Assembly (NCBI GenBank): GCA_045653945.1
Contig: JAZOML010000003.1
Coordinates: 1-64,000, forward strand
Source of the DNA: SIG673 sp045653945
Lineage (GTDB): Bacteria; Bacillota; Clostridia; Oscillospirales; CAG-272
Length of the DNA: 64,000 nucleotides
Direction of reading: 5' to 3'
The number at the start of each line of letters is the position of its first letter. Position 1 is the first letter of the stretch. Under the pieces are notes generated by a model, which was given only the letters and a program-made list of their open reading frames with translations, was not told the origin of the DNA and made no database searches. Below, one piece after another: positions 25,931 through 34,448 of the stretch. The position numbers and the translations under genes were made by a program.

Positions 25931-26061
25931 AACTTCTACCCTTCCCTTCTTTAAGATGTTATTATTATACCATAAAATTTTCCAGCCGTCAATACGAAGT
26001 ATATAAAAGAAAAAAGCGCTTTTAAAAGCGCTTTATATCTGCACATAAACGCCTATGCAGA

Positions 26062-26093
26062 TAAAAAAAGCAACCCTTATCGGGTTGCTTTTT
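26062..26093 (-). terminator. Terminator of the tRNA transcript
   Basis: AGCAACCC/GGGTTGCT stem, T run on the minus strand, right behind the CCA end of tRNA-Tyr. A second hairpin lies at 26013-26034. Confidence 0.9.
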
Positions 26094-26178
26094 TGGTGGG
26101 AGCGGGTGGATTCGGACCACCGAAGTCAGTGACAACAGATTTACAGTCTGCCCCCTTTGGCCGCTCGGGAACGCTCCC
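26094..26178 (-). tRNA. tRNA-Tyr (GTA)
   Basis: 85 bases with a long variable arm as expected for tRNA-Tyr. Acceptor stem GGGAGCG/CGCTCCC, anticodon GTA in the loop CTGTAAA, T-loop GGTCCGAATCC, and the 3' CCA is encoded. Confidence 0.96.
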
Positions 26179-26200
26179 TTGTCTCCAAAATCATTTGGAA

Positions 26201-26275
26201 TGGAGCTGGTGATCGGAGTCGAACCAACAACCTGCTGATTACAAATCAGCTGCTCTGCCATTGAGCCACACCAGC
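26201..26275 (-). tRNA. tRNA-Thr (TGT)
   Basis: 75 bases, acceptor GCTGGTG/CACCAGC, anticodon TGT in the loop TTTGTAA, T-arm GGTTCGACTCC, encoded CCA. It is 22 bases upstream of tRNA-Tyr on the same transcript. Confidence 0.96.
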
Positions 26276-26299
26276 GTATCCGTTTGACTTGCGGATATC

Positions 26300-26328
26300 A
26301 TTATATCACAATGATTTTCGTTTGTCAA
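26300..26328 (-). promoter_or_regulatory. Consensus promoter of the tRNA-Thr-Tyr operon
   Basis: Perfect TTGACA (26328-26323) and TATAAT (26305-26300) with a 17-base spacer on the minus strand. Confidence 0.92.
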
Positions 26329-26398
26329 GTAGTTTTTCAAAAAATTTTTTTACGCTCTTTAATTTCCAATATTTTCCCGTTCTTATTATTTGCAAGAC

Positions 26399-26427
26399 TT
26401 GACAATAAATAGTTTTTTTGATAATAT
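26399..26427 (+). promoter_or_regulatory. Promoter of the 171-residue ORF
   Basis: TTGACA (26399-26404), 17-base spacer, TAATAT (26422-26427). Confidence 0.7.
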
Positions 26428-26463
26428 TAAATTACAACTAAAAACAAGGGAGAAAAATATATT

Positions 26464-26979
26464 ATGTCTGTACGTTTTATAACACCCGTCAGCGCCAAAA
26501 GCGACGTTTCATTTAACCTTTCCGGAAAAGAGTTTGAGTATTTTACTCCTACCTCCGAGCAGGAAGCAGCGCTTCTTGAGGAAATCAAGGGCTGGCAGCT
26601 TAAAATCAAAGAGGAAAAGAATATGGACCACGACGAATACGGCGAGTATTTCGTTTCAGAGGAAACCGTTTGCATACCGATTAGCGATATGTTTGCTTTG
26701 ACACAGACCATACACGGAAGCTTAACCGCAGGCGAAATTATAGTTATCGACGGAAAATTTGTCGGCGTAGTAGTTTTCACGGGCTACACCACCAACCGCG
26801 ACGGTTCAAGTAAAATCACACCCGTTGTGCTCGGCAAGGAAAACACCGACCACAACGTTAAGTTTTCCTTTTATTACACCGACGGCACCGTTGAAAATAA
26901 GGATAAGCGTATGTTTGCCGACTGGTGTGAGAGAGGAATTTATTACTACGAAAATCAATACACCCTTGAAAAAGTGTAA
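26464..26979 (+). CDS. Hypothetical soluble protein, 171 residues
   Basis: I do not recognise the family. It has no signal peptide or membrane segment and is acidic, with a mixed alpha/beta pattern; the central part (LTAGEIIVIDGKFVGVVVFTGYTT) looks like a small beta-barrel. It carries one Cys near the start of its second half and one near the end. It has its own promoter and terminator, so it is a single-gene unit between the tRNAs and nrdR. Confidence 0.75.
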   Translation: MSVRFITPVSAKSDVSFNLSGKEFEYFTPTSEQEAALLEEIKGWQLKIKEEKNMDHDEYGEYFVSEETVCIPISDMFALTQTIHGSLTAGEIIVIDGKFVGVVVFTGYTTNRDGSSKITPVVLGKENTDHNVKFSFYYTDGTVENKDKRMFADWCERGIYYYENQYTLEKV

Positions 26980-26989
26980 AAATATAAAA

Positions 26990-27012
26990 AAGCACCGTAT
27001 TGGTGCTTTTTT
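26990..27012. terminator. Terminator between the convergent 171-residue ORF and nrdR
   Basis: AAAGCACC/GGTGCTTT stem with T run on the plus strand and A/T-rich other side, probably used in both directions. Confidence 0.85.
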
Positions 27013-27476
27013 TATTTCTTTCCTCTTTTTTTAGGCAGGAGTGAGCGAAGCTCGTCAAGAAACGTTTCAACGTCCTTGAATTCACGGTAAACCGATGCAA
27101 AACGAACGTAGGAAACCTCGTCAATTTTACGGAGCTTTTCCATAACCATTTCACCGATTTCCGAGGTAGTTATATCGTCGCGAAGTGAGTTAACTATCTC
27201 GTTTTCTATTTCCAAAACAAGCTCTGCAATCTGTTCCTCGGTTACAGGGCGCTTGTAACACGCACGGCGCACGCCTGCGGCTATCTTATTTTGGTCAAAG
27301 ATTTCTTTACTTCCGTCCTTTTTAACGACGAAAATAGGAGTAGCCTCGATAATTTCATAGGTAGTAAAGCGCTTTCCGCAGCCAAGGCACTCACGGCGGC
27401 GGCGGATACTTGACTTATCCGAGGGACGGGAGTCGATAACCTTACTTTCGGTATTAGAGCATACGGGACATTTCAT
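27012..27476 (-). CDS. nrdR: Transcriptional repressor NrdR
   Basis: Represses ribonucleotide reductase genes in response to ATP/dATP. 154 residues, normal length: zinc ribbon CPVC at 3-6 and CLGCGKRFTTYE near 31, then an ATP-cone domain beginning at about residue 49 (VVKKDGSKEIFD). Start follows AAAGGATAAAGAAAATT. No nrd genes lie in this window. Confidence 0.96.
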   Translation of the reverse strand: MKCPVCSNTESKVIDSRPSDKSSIRRRRECLGCGKRFTTYEIIEATPIFVVKKDGSKEIFDQNKIAAGVRRACYKRPVTEEQIAELVLEIENEIVNSLRDDITTSEIGEMVMEKLRKIDEVSYVRFASVYREFKDVETFLDELRSLLPKKRGKK

Positions 27477-27609
27477 AATTTTCTTTATCCTTTCTTTGCT
27501 TTATAGCATATCATAAAAGTAACCTTGTCGAAAGGTTTATGTTTAAGCTCGTCTAAAGGTGAGCAAAATATAATCGGCACGTCAAAAACATTTAAAGGGG
27601 TTACTTAAA

Positions 27610-28053
27610 ATGCAAGTTAAACGAGGAGATATTTTTTACGCCGACCTAAGTCCTGTAATCGGCAGTGAGCAGGGCGGACTTCGTCCTGTGCTTATAGTAC
27701 AAAATGACGTCGGTAACAAATACAGTCCAACGGTCATCGCCGCCGCAATTACAAGCAGAACTTCGAAAACCAAGCTTCCCACTCACATAGACGTTTATCA
27801 CACCGCCGAAAGCTCACTAAGCGGTGGTCTTGCAAGAGATTCCGTCATTTTGCTTGAACAAATACGTACCATTGACAAGCGCCGTCTGCGTGAGCACATC
27901 GGTCATCTTGACGATATAACTATGCGGCGTGTAAACACTGCGCTTTCGGTCAGCTTCGGGTTATTTTCAGAGGGGATTCCCACCACCACTATTGCTACTG
28001 AAACAACGGTTTTTACAGCTACGGATACCGTAAATGGCGGGGGCGTGGGTTAA
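27610..28053 (+). CDS. MazF/PemK-type endoribonuclease toxin
   Basis: 147 residues; residues 1-115 are a complete MazF fold (VKRGDIFYADLSPVIGSEQGG and RPVLIVQNDVGNK, later LLEQIRTIDKRRL). MazF cuts single-stranded mRNA at short motifs. The C-terminal 25 residues are an added Thr-rich tail. No antitoxin ORF precedes it in the 130-base upstream spacer, unlike Bacillus ndoAI-ndoA. It may be controlled by an antitoxin elsewhere or be silenced. ATG follows AAAGGGG. Confidence 0.88.
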   Translation: MQVKRGDIFYADLSPVIGSEQGGLRPVLIVQNDVGNKYSPTVIAAAITSRTSKTKLPTHIDVYHTAESSLSGGLARDSVILLEQIRTIDKRRLREHIGHLDDITMRRVNTALSVSFGLFSEGIPTTTIATETTVFTATDTVNGGGVG

Positions 28054-28215
28054 AAACCAAGCTTTGCTCACGCAAAGACGAAATATTCCTAAGCTCTATC
28101 TGTATAGTTAGTGGCACGTCAGCTCTTACAACATAAGCGGTGCCACACCGAATATTTCTCTTGGTTAAAAACCAAGCTTTGCTGACGCAAAGACGAAATA
28201 TTCCTACGCATTATC
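28050..28215. repeat. Direct repeat pair of the CCAAGCTTTG element
   Basis: Two copies of about 55 bases (near 28052-28107 and 28165-28220) sharing AACCAAGCTTTGCT, ACGCAAAGACGAAATATTCC. The stretch GTGCCAC..CCGAATATTTCTC before the second copy also occurs at 15450-15477. The second copy overlaps the 3' end of the ORF at 28204. Confidence 0.75.
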
Positions 28216-28521
28216 CGTATAATGACAAATTACACTTCTTTCGTTGCCCGAAAGAATATCAACGCCCGAAATTATGACACCGCCAAGGCTCATAAGCTCG
28301 GAAAAATCCGTTTCGTCAATTTTTGAGCGAAAAACGTCCTTTTGCGAGGCGAAAACAATAAACTCGTCGCCTCTGACTATCAGTGCGCCCTCTCGCCCGA
28401 CTATAACGTCATCCTCGTCTTCAAGACGCTCCATAACGTATTTGAGGTGCTTGCCGTGAAGACGGTCCGCCATTTTTCGGCGGAAACGCACCTCTTTGCT
28501 TATCTTACCAAATCCAAACAT
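28204..28521 (-). CDS. Hypothetical protein downstream of hprK, 105 residues
   Basis: Basic N-terminus (MFGFGKISKEVRFRRKMADR), then a small alpha/beta domain with YVMERLEDEDDVIVGREG and a final strand ending at the repeat. Not recognised. The ATG at 28521 follows CGGAGC; the gene trails hprK by 93 bases and is probably in its operon, but no link to carbon control is evident from sequence. Its C-terminal codons may come from the adjoining repeat. Confidence 0.65.
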   Translation of the reverse strand: MFGFGKISKEVRFRRKMADRLHGKHLKYVMERLEDEDDVIVGREGALIVRGDEFIVFASQKDVFRSKIDETDFSELMSLGGVIISGVDILSGNERSVICHYTDNA

Positions 28522-28614
28522 TTTTTGCTCCGTTTTTAACTGAATATCGTTTAGCGGCGTTCTATGTGTTAGCACTTTGCTTACGCCGCCACTTGCCTGC
28601 AGGCGCACGCCTGC

Positions 28615-29544
28615 TTAATCGCCGGTTGCCATTTGCATAAGGCGTTTATTAAATTCCTCGGCGGTGTTGTGTCCCATATACTTCTGGCGCTGATTCATCG
28701 CCGCAATCTCAATAATAACCGCAAGGTTACGTCCGGGGCGGACGGGTATGCAAACGCTGGGAATTTGTATTCCCATAATCTCCATCATTTCGTTTGAAAG
28801 TCCCATACGGTCATACATTTTGCCCTCAACCCAAGGCTCGAGCTTGATTACAAGCTCGATTTTTTCTGTTTCCTTAACCGAGCCAATACCAAAAAGACGG
28901 CGGACGTCAACTATGCCGATACCTCGGAGCTCAATGTAGTGCTTGATAAGGTCAGGAGCTCGGGCAACGAGAGTTTTGGAGCTTACTCTACGAATTTCAA
29001 CCGCATCGTCGGCTATAAGTCGGTGTCCTCTTTTTATAAGCTCAATAGCCGTTTCACTCTTACCGATTCCCGAGTCGCCGAGGATAAGAATACCGATACC
29101 GTATACCTCGACCATAACGCCGTGTCTTGTAAACATCGGGGCAACCTTGACACGAAGAGAGTTGATAAGAGTTGCCATAAATTCCGAGGTTCGCTCCGCT
29201 GTACGCAAAAGCGGAACGTCGTACTTTTTTGCATATTCCTTAAACTCATTATGAGGCTCTATTGAGCTTGAAACGATAACGCAAATCGGCTTCGCCGCCA
29301 TAAACTTCTCAACGTTGGTCTTACGCGTTTGCTCGTCAAGTCCGTCAAGATAGGCGTGCTCCTCTCTACCGATTATCTGGAGTCGGTGAGGCTGATAAAG
29401 CTCGGTAAAGCCTGTCAGCGGCAGTCCCGGTCTATTAACGTCGGGCGTATTAACGATAACGTCGTTTTCACCCATATAGAGTATTTCAAGCTGAAATTCC
29501 TCAATTATATCCTTAAGATTTACACCTTTTCCCTGTTCTTCCAT
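28615..29544 (-). CDS. hprK: HPr kinase/phosphorylase
   Basis: Phosphorylates HPr on Ser46 in carbon catabolite control. 309 residues of normal length with Walker A LILGDSGIGKSETAIELI near residue 155 and the HPr-K/P loop GIGIVDVRRLFG near 205. Start follows AAAAGGAGCTTAAT. Its upstream spacer holds the largest repeat element of the window. Confidence 0.96.
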   Translation of the reverse strand: MEEQGKGVNLKDIIEEFQLEILYMGENDVIVNTPDVNRPGLPLTGFTELYQPHRLQIIGREEHAYLDGLDEQTRKTNVEKFMAAKPICVIVSSSIEPHNEFKEYAKKYDVPLLRTAERTSEFMATLINSLRVKVAPMFTRHGVMVEVYGIGILILGDSGIGKSETAIELIKRGHRLIADDAVEIRRVSSKTLVARAPDLIKHYIELRGIGIVDVRRLFGIGSVKETEKIELVIKLEPWVEGKMYDRMGLSNEMMEIMGIQIPSVCIPVRPGRNLAVIIEIAAMNQRQKYMGHNTAEEFNKRLMQMATGD

Positions 29545-29564
29545 ATTAAGCTCCTTTTTTTGTT

Positions 29565-30005
29565 TTTTCGCTTTCTTGAAAGAAAGCTTGCAAAGAACTT
29601 TTGTACTGTTTTATTATGTGTAGATATTCCGTCGCCGTTTTACTGTGTAAAACGCTCTCGTTCTACTTCGTTTAAAAGGCTCACGCGAACAAGTTCCCAT
29701 CGCCTTTTTTAGCTCGTATCACTGCCACGCACACGTGGTCGACGAAATTGTTTAAACTTTGTACATTAGTTCAAATTGTGCGGAAGTTCCGACTTTAGCG
29801 GAGTGTAGTGCGATGCTCTATGCTCGAGCATTTCGGCAGTAACGAAGTTACGCTATGTTGAGGGAAAAAGCGGAGAAAGCTTGCTTTTGAGAGCCTTTTC
29901 CCGAAACATAATCGACCTACTTTAAAAAGTAGGGACGAAATGCCCACACAAATAAAATGCCATAAAAGCTTTTGCGAGCTTTTCTCGAAAAGCGAAAAGA
30001 AAAAA
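29565..30005. repeat. Large MITE-like repeat element between hprK and thiI
   Basis: About 440 non-coding bases. The left end is a hairpin (about 29570-29587) followed by GCAAAGAACTTTTGTA; the right end is the inverted form (AAGCTTTTGCGAGC then hairpin, about 29966-29996), giving imperfect terminal inverted repeats. Inside are several stems; sub-blocks with GCGGAGAAAGCTTGCTTTTG and GTCGACGAAATTGTTTAAAC recur at 34200-34290 and 33670-33700. No ORF is evident. Confidence 0.7.
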
Positions 30006-30040
30006 TAAACAACAAAATTTACTCAAAAAGTTTGGTTAGC

Positions 30041-31222
30041 TCACTCATACATAGACATAAACTGAACGTCCATTTTTGCAAACGCCTCGTCTTCCAGTGC
30101 AGAAAGGTCTGCCTTTTCCTCCTCGGCTATGACCTTGCTAAGCTCGGGGCGGGTTTTCGGGTGTCTTGGAGTGAACACCGTACAGCAGTCCTCGTAGGGC
30201 AAAATTGAGGTATCAAAGGTATTGATTTTTCTTGCAACCTCAATAATTTCCTCTTTATCAAGTCCGATACAAGGTCTGAAAACAAGCATATCCGCCGCAG
30301 GGTCGGTTACTCCCATTGCAAGCATCGTTTGGGACGCCACCTGACCAAGGCTCTCGCCCGTAATCAGTGCGCCGCACCCTCTTGACTTCGCCACTCTTGC
30401 CGCAAGTCGCATCATAACTCGGCGCAGCAAAAGTGTGAAATATTCCTCTTGTACGGTATCTCGCAGGCGCTCCTGAATTTCGGTTACCGAGATGCAGTTT
30501 ACCCTTACAGTACCGCAGTATGCGCTCATAAGTCTTGCAAGCTCAAGCACCTTTTCCTTTGCGGCGTCCGATGTGTACGGGAAGCTTTCAAAATGCACCG
30601 CCTCGATTTTTGCGCCTCGCTTTGCCATCATATAACCCGCAACGGGGCTATCAATTCCACCCGAAAGAAGAAGCATTGCTCTGCCTGCCGTTCCAATAGG
30701 CATACCGCCTGCGCCCTTAACCGCATCGGCGTGTACGTATGCGTGATTTTCACGCACCTCAACCGTTACGGTAGCCTCAGGGTTATCCATTGATACACGA
30801 ATTCTACCACTCGTAGCCTCAAGCACTGCGCCACCTACCTGAGCCGCAATTTCGGGAGATTTAAGCGGAAAGCGCTTGTCCGCCCTCTTTGCGTTAGCTC
30901 TGAACGTTTTCTTGCCTGCAAGCAGCGGCGGAACGTATTCCTTTACCGTTTTAAGTATAGCGTCCATATTCTTTTCCGTTTCAGCTGCCCTGCAAACGGT
31001 TGAAAGTCCGAAAATTTTGAGCAGTGCCTCAAAAACTGAGTCGCTATCCTCGATTTCCTCAACAGGCTCAACGTAAATAGTTGACTGCGCACGCTTTACC
31101 TCAAATTTGCCAAACGGCGCTATGCGGTATTTTATTTCCTTGATGAGAGCGCTCTCAAACTGACCTTTATTAAGTCCCTTGAGCGCAAGCTCACCGTATT
31201 TACACAAAAATATTTCTTTCAT
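30041..31222 (-). CDS. thiI: tRNA 4-thiouridine synthase ThiI
   Basis: Adenylates U8 of tRNA for sulfur insertion and may serve thiazole synthesis. 393 residues: N-terminal ferredoxin-like and THUMP domains (1-165), then PP-loop ATP site LLSGGIDSPVAGYM near residue 180. The C-terminal rhodanese domain of the E. coli enzyme is absent, as in Bacillus. Start at 31222 follows AAGGGAAAATCGCAA. Confidence 0.95.
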   Translation of the reverse strand: MKEIFLCKYGELALKGLNKGQFESALIKEIKYRIAPFGKFEVKRAQSTIYVEPVEEIEDSDSVFEALLKIFGLSTVCRAAETEKNMDAILKTVKEYVPPLLAGKKTFRANAKRADKRFPLKSPEIAAQVGGAVLEATSGRIRVSMDNPEATVTVEVRENHAYVHADAVKGAGGMPIGTAGRAMLLLSGGIDSPVAGYMMAKRGAKIEAVHFESFPYTSDAAKEKVLELARLMSAYCGTVRVNCISVTEIQERLRDTVQEEYFTLLLRRVMMRLAARVAKSRGCGALITGESLGQVASQTMLAMGVTDPAADMLVFRPCIGLDKEEIIEVARKINTFDTSILPYEDCCTVFTPRHPKTRPELSKVIAEEEKADLSALEDEAFAKMDVQFMSMYE

Positions 31223-31258
31223 TTGCGATTTTCCCTTGATTTATATTAATTTAAAATT

Positions 31259-31287
31259 ATTTTATCATATAAAAAATGAGTTGTCAA
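31259..31287 (-). promoter_or_regulatory. Promoter of thiI
   Basis: TTGACA (31287-31282), 17-base spacer, TAAAAT (31264-31259) on the minus strand. Confidence 0.8.
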
Positions 31288-31319
31288 GCACCACAGGGGT
31301 ATGCGGAAGTTTTGGGTGT

Positions 31320-31585
31320 TGGTTTTTATTTCCACATTTCTTGAAAGAAACCGTACTTTTCTTGAAAGAAAAGTAGGCAAAAGAACTTCTATTACCACGC
31401 CACCATGTTGTGTGGTGGAAATTTTACACCAAATCAATTATATGCCCGTCGGTGCTTACCGACTCTTGAAAGAAAAGTAGGCAAAAGAACTTCTCTTACT
31501 ACGCCGCAGTGTTTTGTAGTGGAAATTTTAGGCGTTAACTTTCTCGGCTTTTCGCCCGTTTTTTGAAAAAATGTAGCAAACTGAC
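31320..31585. repeat. Tandem copies of the dispersed repeat between thiI and mnmG
   Basis: Two copies of hairpin (CTTTTCTTGAAAGAAAAG type) plus GGCAAAAGAACTTCT, TTACCACGCC and GTGGAAATTTTA, near 31353-31440 and 31468-31540. The spacer (31223-31589) has no other coding potential that I can support. Confidence 0.75.
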
Positions 31586-31589
31586 AACC

Positions 31590-33467
31590 TTATCTATTGT
31601 TAAGTTTAAGCCAAATAAGGAGTACTGAAATATCAGCAGGCGATACGCCACTGATACGACTTGCCTGACCTATATTTAAGGGGCGGACCTTGTTTAATTT
31701 TTGTCTTGCCTCGATGCGAAGTCCGATTATTTTATCGTAGTCGATATCGGCGGGCAGGAGTCGTGTTTCCAGCTTTTCAAGGCGGTGTGCGTCCTCGATT
31801 TGTCTTGCGATATAGCCGTCGTATTTGAGCTGAATTTCAGCCTCGGCTTTGACTGTTGGGTGTAAAAAGAGGTAGGTATCGTCTATCTCTCTCAGCGCCT
31901 CGTAGCTCAGCTGTGGGCGGCGTAAAAGCTCGGACAGGCGTATTCCCGTTGTTACGGGGGTGGTGCCATTAGCGACCAAAATTTCGTTCAGTTTCTCACT
32001 TGGCGGAACGCTTTTTGCTTTTACTCGCGCGATTTCATTATCTATTTGTGTTTTCAGGCTTACAAGCTCTGCGTACCGTTCCTCGGACAGGAGTCCCGAG
32101 CGTTTGCCCTCGTCCATAAGTCGAAAGGCGGCGTTACTTTGTCGGAGCAGGAGTCGGTATTCGGAGCGTGAGGTCATAATTCTATACGGCTCGTTTGTGC
32201 CTTTTGTAACGATATCGTCGATAAGTGTGCCGATATACGAAGAATTACGGGTAAGCACGAGAGGGCTTTCACCCTTGATTTTATATGCGGCGTTAATTCC
32301 TGCGACAAGTCCCTGTGCCGCCGCCTCCTCGTAGCCTGACGTACCGTTGAACTGACCTGCACCGTAAAGTCCCGATACGCTTTTGAATTCAAGTGTGGGG
32401 AGCAGCTGAGAGGGGTCTATGCAATCGTATTCAATAGCATAAGCAAAACGCATTACCTCGGCGTGTTCAAAGCCCTCAATTGAGTGCAGCATTTCAAGCT
32501 GAACCTCAGCGGGCAAAGAAGAAGAAAAGCCTTGTAGGTAAATTTCGTCGGTATCGTAACCCATCGGCTCGGCAAATAGCTGGTGTCTTGGCTTATCAGA
32601 AAAGCGCACGACCTTATCTTCGATGCTTGGGCAGTATCGGGGGCCCGTACCTTCAATTTTGCCACTGTAAAGTGGTGAGCGGTGAAGATTTGAACGTATA
32701 ATTTCGTGAGTTTTTTCGTTAGTATATGCAATATAGCAGGGGATATGGTTTTCTGCGCTCATATCCTTTGTTGCGTGAGAAAACGGAACAGGCTCGTTTT
32801 CGCCGTCCTGTCTTTCGAGCTTTGAAAAGTCGATGGAGCGGCGGTGAATTCTCGGCGGTGTGCCGGTTTTGAAGCGAAGCAGCTTGACGCCAAGCTCTGC
32901 AAGGCACTCATTAAGTCCAACTGCGGGCAGGGAGTTATCGGGGCCTGCCTCGTAGGCGGTGTCGCCGATGATAATTTTACCGCGCAGGTATGTACCCGAG
33001 CAAATAATAGCGGCCTTGACCTCGTATCTGATACCAAGTCGGTTGGTAACGGCGCAAACGGCTCCGTCTTTGACCTCAAGCGAGGTGATTTCGCCTTGAA
33101 TTACACGAAGGTTTTCGGTAGCCTCAAGCGTTTGCTTCATTATGGAGTGGTATGCCATACGGTCTGCCTGCACTCTTTTGGAGTGGACGGCAGGGCCTTT
33201 ACCGAGGTTAAGGGTGCGGCTTTGCATTGTAACCTTATCAGCGGCTTTGCCCATTTCTCCGCCGAGGGCGTCTATCTCGTAAACGAGGTGTCCTTTACCT
33301 GTGCCGCCTATTGACGGGTTACACGGCATATTTGCAATTTGGTCGAGGCTTAGGGTGAACAGTATGGTGTCAAGTCCCATTCTTGCGCCCGCAAGCGCCG
33401 CTTCGACGCCGGCGTGTCCTGCTCCTATTACCGCTATATCCGCTTTTGTTTCATTAAATGTGTTCAT
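31590..33467 (-). CDS. mnmG: tRNA uridine-5-carboxymethylaminomethyl modification enzyme MnmG
   Basis: FAD-dependent partner of MnmE (58693) for cmnm5U at tRNA position 34. 625 residues, normal. N-terminal dinucleotide site VIGAGHAGVEAALAGARMG at 13-32, GGTGKGHLVYEIDALGGEMG near 54, and the GidA signature GPRYCPSIEDK near 270. Start 33467 has an AAAGGACAAATAA site. mnmG is often followed by rsmG; here rsmG is 4.8 kb away on the other strand. Confidence 0.97.
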   Translation of the reverse strand: MNTFNETKADIAVIGAGHAGVEAALAGARMGLDTILFTLSLDQIANMPCNPSIGGTGKGHLVYEIDALGGEMGKAADKVTMQSRTLNLGKGPAVHSKRVQADRMAYHSIMKQTLEATENLRVIQGEITSLEVKDGAVCAVTNRLGIRYEVKAAIICSGTYLRGKIIIGDTAYEAGPDNSLPAVGLNECLAELGVKLLRFKTGTPPRIHRRSIDFSKLERQDGENEPVPFSHATKDMSAENHIPCYIAYTNEKTHEIIRSNLHRSPLYSGKIEGTGPRYCPSIEDKVVRFSDKPRHQLFAEPMGYDTDEIYLQGFSSSLPAEVQLEMLHSIEGFEHAEVMRFAYAIEYDCIDPSQLLPTLEFKSVSGLYGAGQFNGTSGYEEAAAQGLVAGINAAYKIKGESPLVLTRNSSYIGTLIDDIVTKGTNEPYRIMTSRSEYRLLLRQSNAAFRLMDEGKRSGLLSEERYAELVSLKTQIDNEIARVKAKSVPPSEKLNEILVANGTTPVTTGIRLSELLRRPQLSYEALREIDDTYLFLHPTVKAEAEIQLKYDGYIARQIEDAHRLEKLETRLLPADIDYDKIIGLRIEARQKLNKVRPLNIGQASRISGVSPADISVLLIWLKLNNR

Positions 33468-33509
33468 TTATTTGTCCTTTAACAGTTACTTTGTGCCGAG
33501 GGGTTTTAT

Positions 33510-33700
33510 CTTCTTTCTTGAAAGAAAGAAGCAAAGAACTTTTGTATAATTTTATGCGGTGTAAGGGTTTCGTCGCGTTTGGCTTGCCAAACAAAACGTT
33601 CTGTGTTGATAAAAGACTCGTGTGAGCAAGCTCTCGCCGTCTTTTTATCTACACATCACTGCAACTGCGTTGCCGACGAAACTGTTCAAGTGAAGTGCAA
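33510..33700. repeat. Repeat block, left flank of rlmH
   Basis: Hairpin (about 33514-33530), GCAAAGAACTTTTGTAT, a region with GTGTGAGCAAGCTCTCGCC, and GCCGACGAAACTGTTCAA. It matches the left half of the 29565-30005 element in order and orientation. Confidence 0.65.
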
Positions 33701-33715
33701 TTAATTAGAGATTAT

Positions 33716-34141
33716 TCAATGGTGGTAGTGTCCTCCGCCGAGGATATTGAGTGCACGATAGGTTTGTTCAAGCAAAATTACACGCATCAGTTGGTGTGGA
33801 AAGGTCATTTTTGAAAACGAGAGTCGGTAATCGCACATAGCTTTTACGCTTTCGGGGAGTCCGTCCGCACCGCCTATAACGAGGGTTATATTTCCTTGTC
33901 CATGCACCGTCGCCTTATCAAAAAGTGCCGCAAGTTCCTCGCTTGAAATTTGCTTTCCCTCGACGCACAGTGCGATTTTATAGCTTTTGCCCTCAACGGC
34001 TGATTGGAGCTGTGCGTCGTTTTTTAGCTCTACGGTGGTGAGCTTACAGTATGCCTGCAAACGCTTTTCGTATTCCTTTACGGCATCGCGTAAAAATTGC
34101 TCACGCAAAGTACCTACACAAACTATTTTTATGTTAAGCAT
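33716..34141 (-). CDS. rlmH: 23S rRNA pseudouridine-1915 N3-methyltransferase RlmH
   Basis: SPOUT methyltransferase acting on assembled ribosomes. 141 residues against a normal 155-160, so the C-terminus should be checked, though the SAM knot (TLVIGGADGLPESV) and the final GGGHYHH are present. ATG 34141 with AAAAGGATTACGTAT upstream gives the typical start MLNIKIVCVGTLRE; the longer frame back to 34312 runs through repeat DNA and is spurious. The gene is bracketed by the two halves of a repeat found joined at 29565-30005. Confidence 0.93.
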   Translation of the reverse strand: MLNIKIVCVGTLREQFLRDAVKEYEKRLQAYCKLTTVELKNDAQLQSAVEGKSYKIALCVEGKQISSEELAALFDKATVHGQGNITLVIGGADGLPESVKAMCDYRLSFSKMTFPHQLMRVILLEQTYRALNILGGGHYHH

Positions 34142-34154
34142 ATACGTAATCCTT

Positions 34155-34440
34155 TTCAAAAGTTGTTGTCCAATGTGTTTCGTCAGTAACGAAGTTACAC
34201 TGCGAAGTAGCGAAAAGGCGGAGAAAGCTTGCTTTTGAGAGCCTTTTTGCTGACTCGCAGAATATCCGCTTGTAAAAAGCGGGGACGAAACATCTGCACC
34301 GTGCGGGAGCACTATACAGAAGTCTTTGCTAAGCTTTCTTCAGAAAGCGAAAAAAACAACAAAGGCTCAAAACTTACATAAAACACCACGGTGGCGTGGC
34401 TACAAAAGTTTTTGCCGAGGCTTTTTTCAAAAAGCCGGAA
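34155..34440. repeat. Repeat block, right flank of rlmH
   Basis: Contains CAGTAACGAAGTTACACTG, GCGGAGAAAGCTTGCTTTTG and AAGCGGGGACGAAA, as in the right half of the 29565-30005 element, then AAGTCTTTGCTAAG and an inverted end hairpin near 34333-34350. A further consensus tail and hairpin follow to 34440. Confidence 0.65.
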
Positions 34441-34448
34441 AAACCAAC

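Noticed and set aside
26022..26261. 79-codon ORF across the tRNA pair
   Set aside because: It overlaps both tRNA genes entirely; spurious.
29565..30005. A possible insertion sequence with transposase
   Set aside because: No ORF of useful length on either strand; the block is explained as a non-coding, hairpin-ended element.
34142..34312. N-terminal extension of rlmH
   Set aside because: The extra 57 codons are read through repeat DNA; the ribosome binding site and family start are at 34141.
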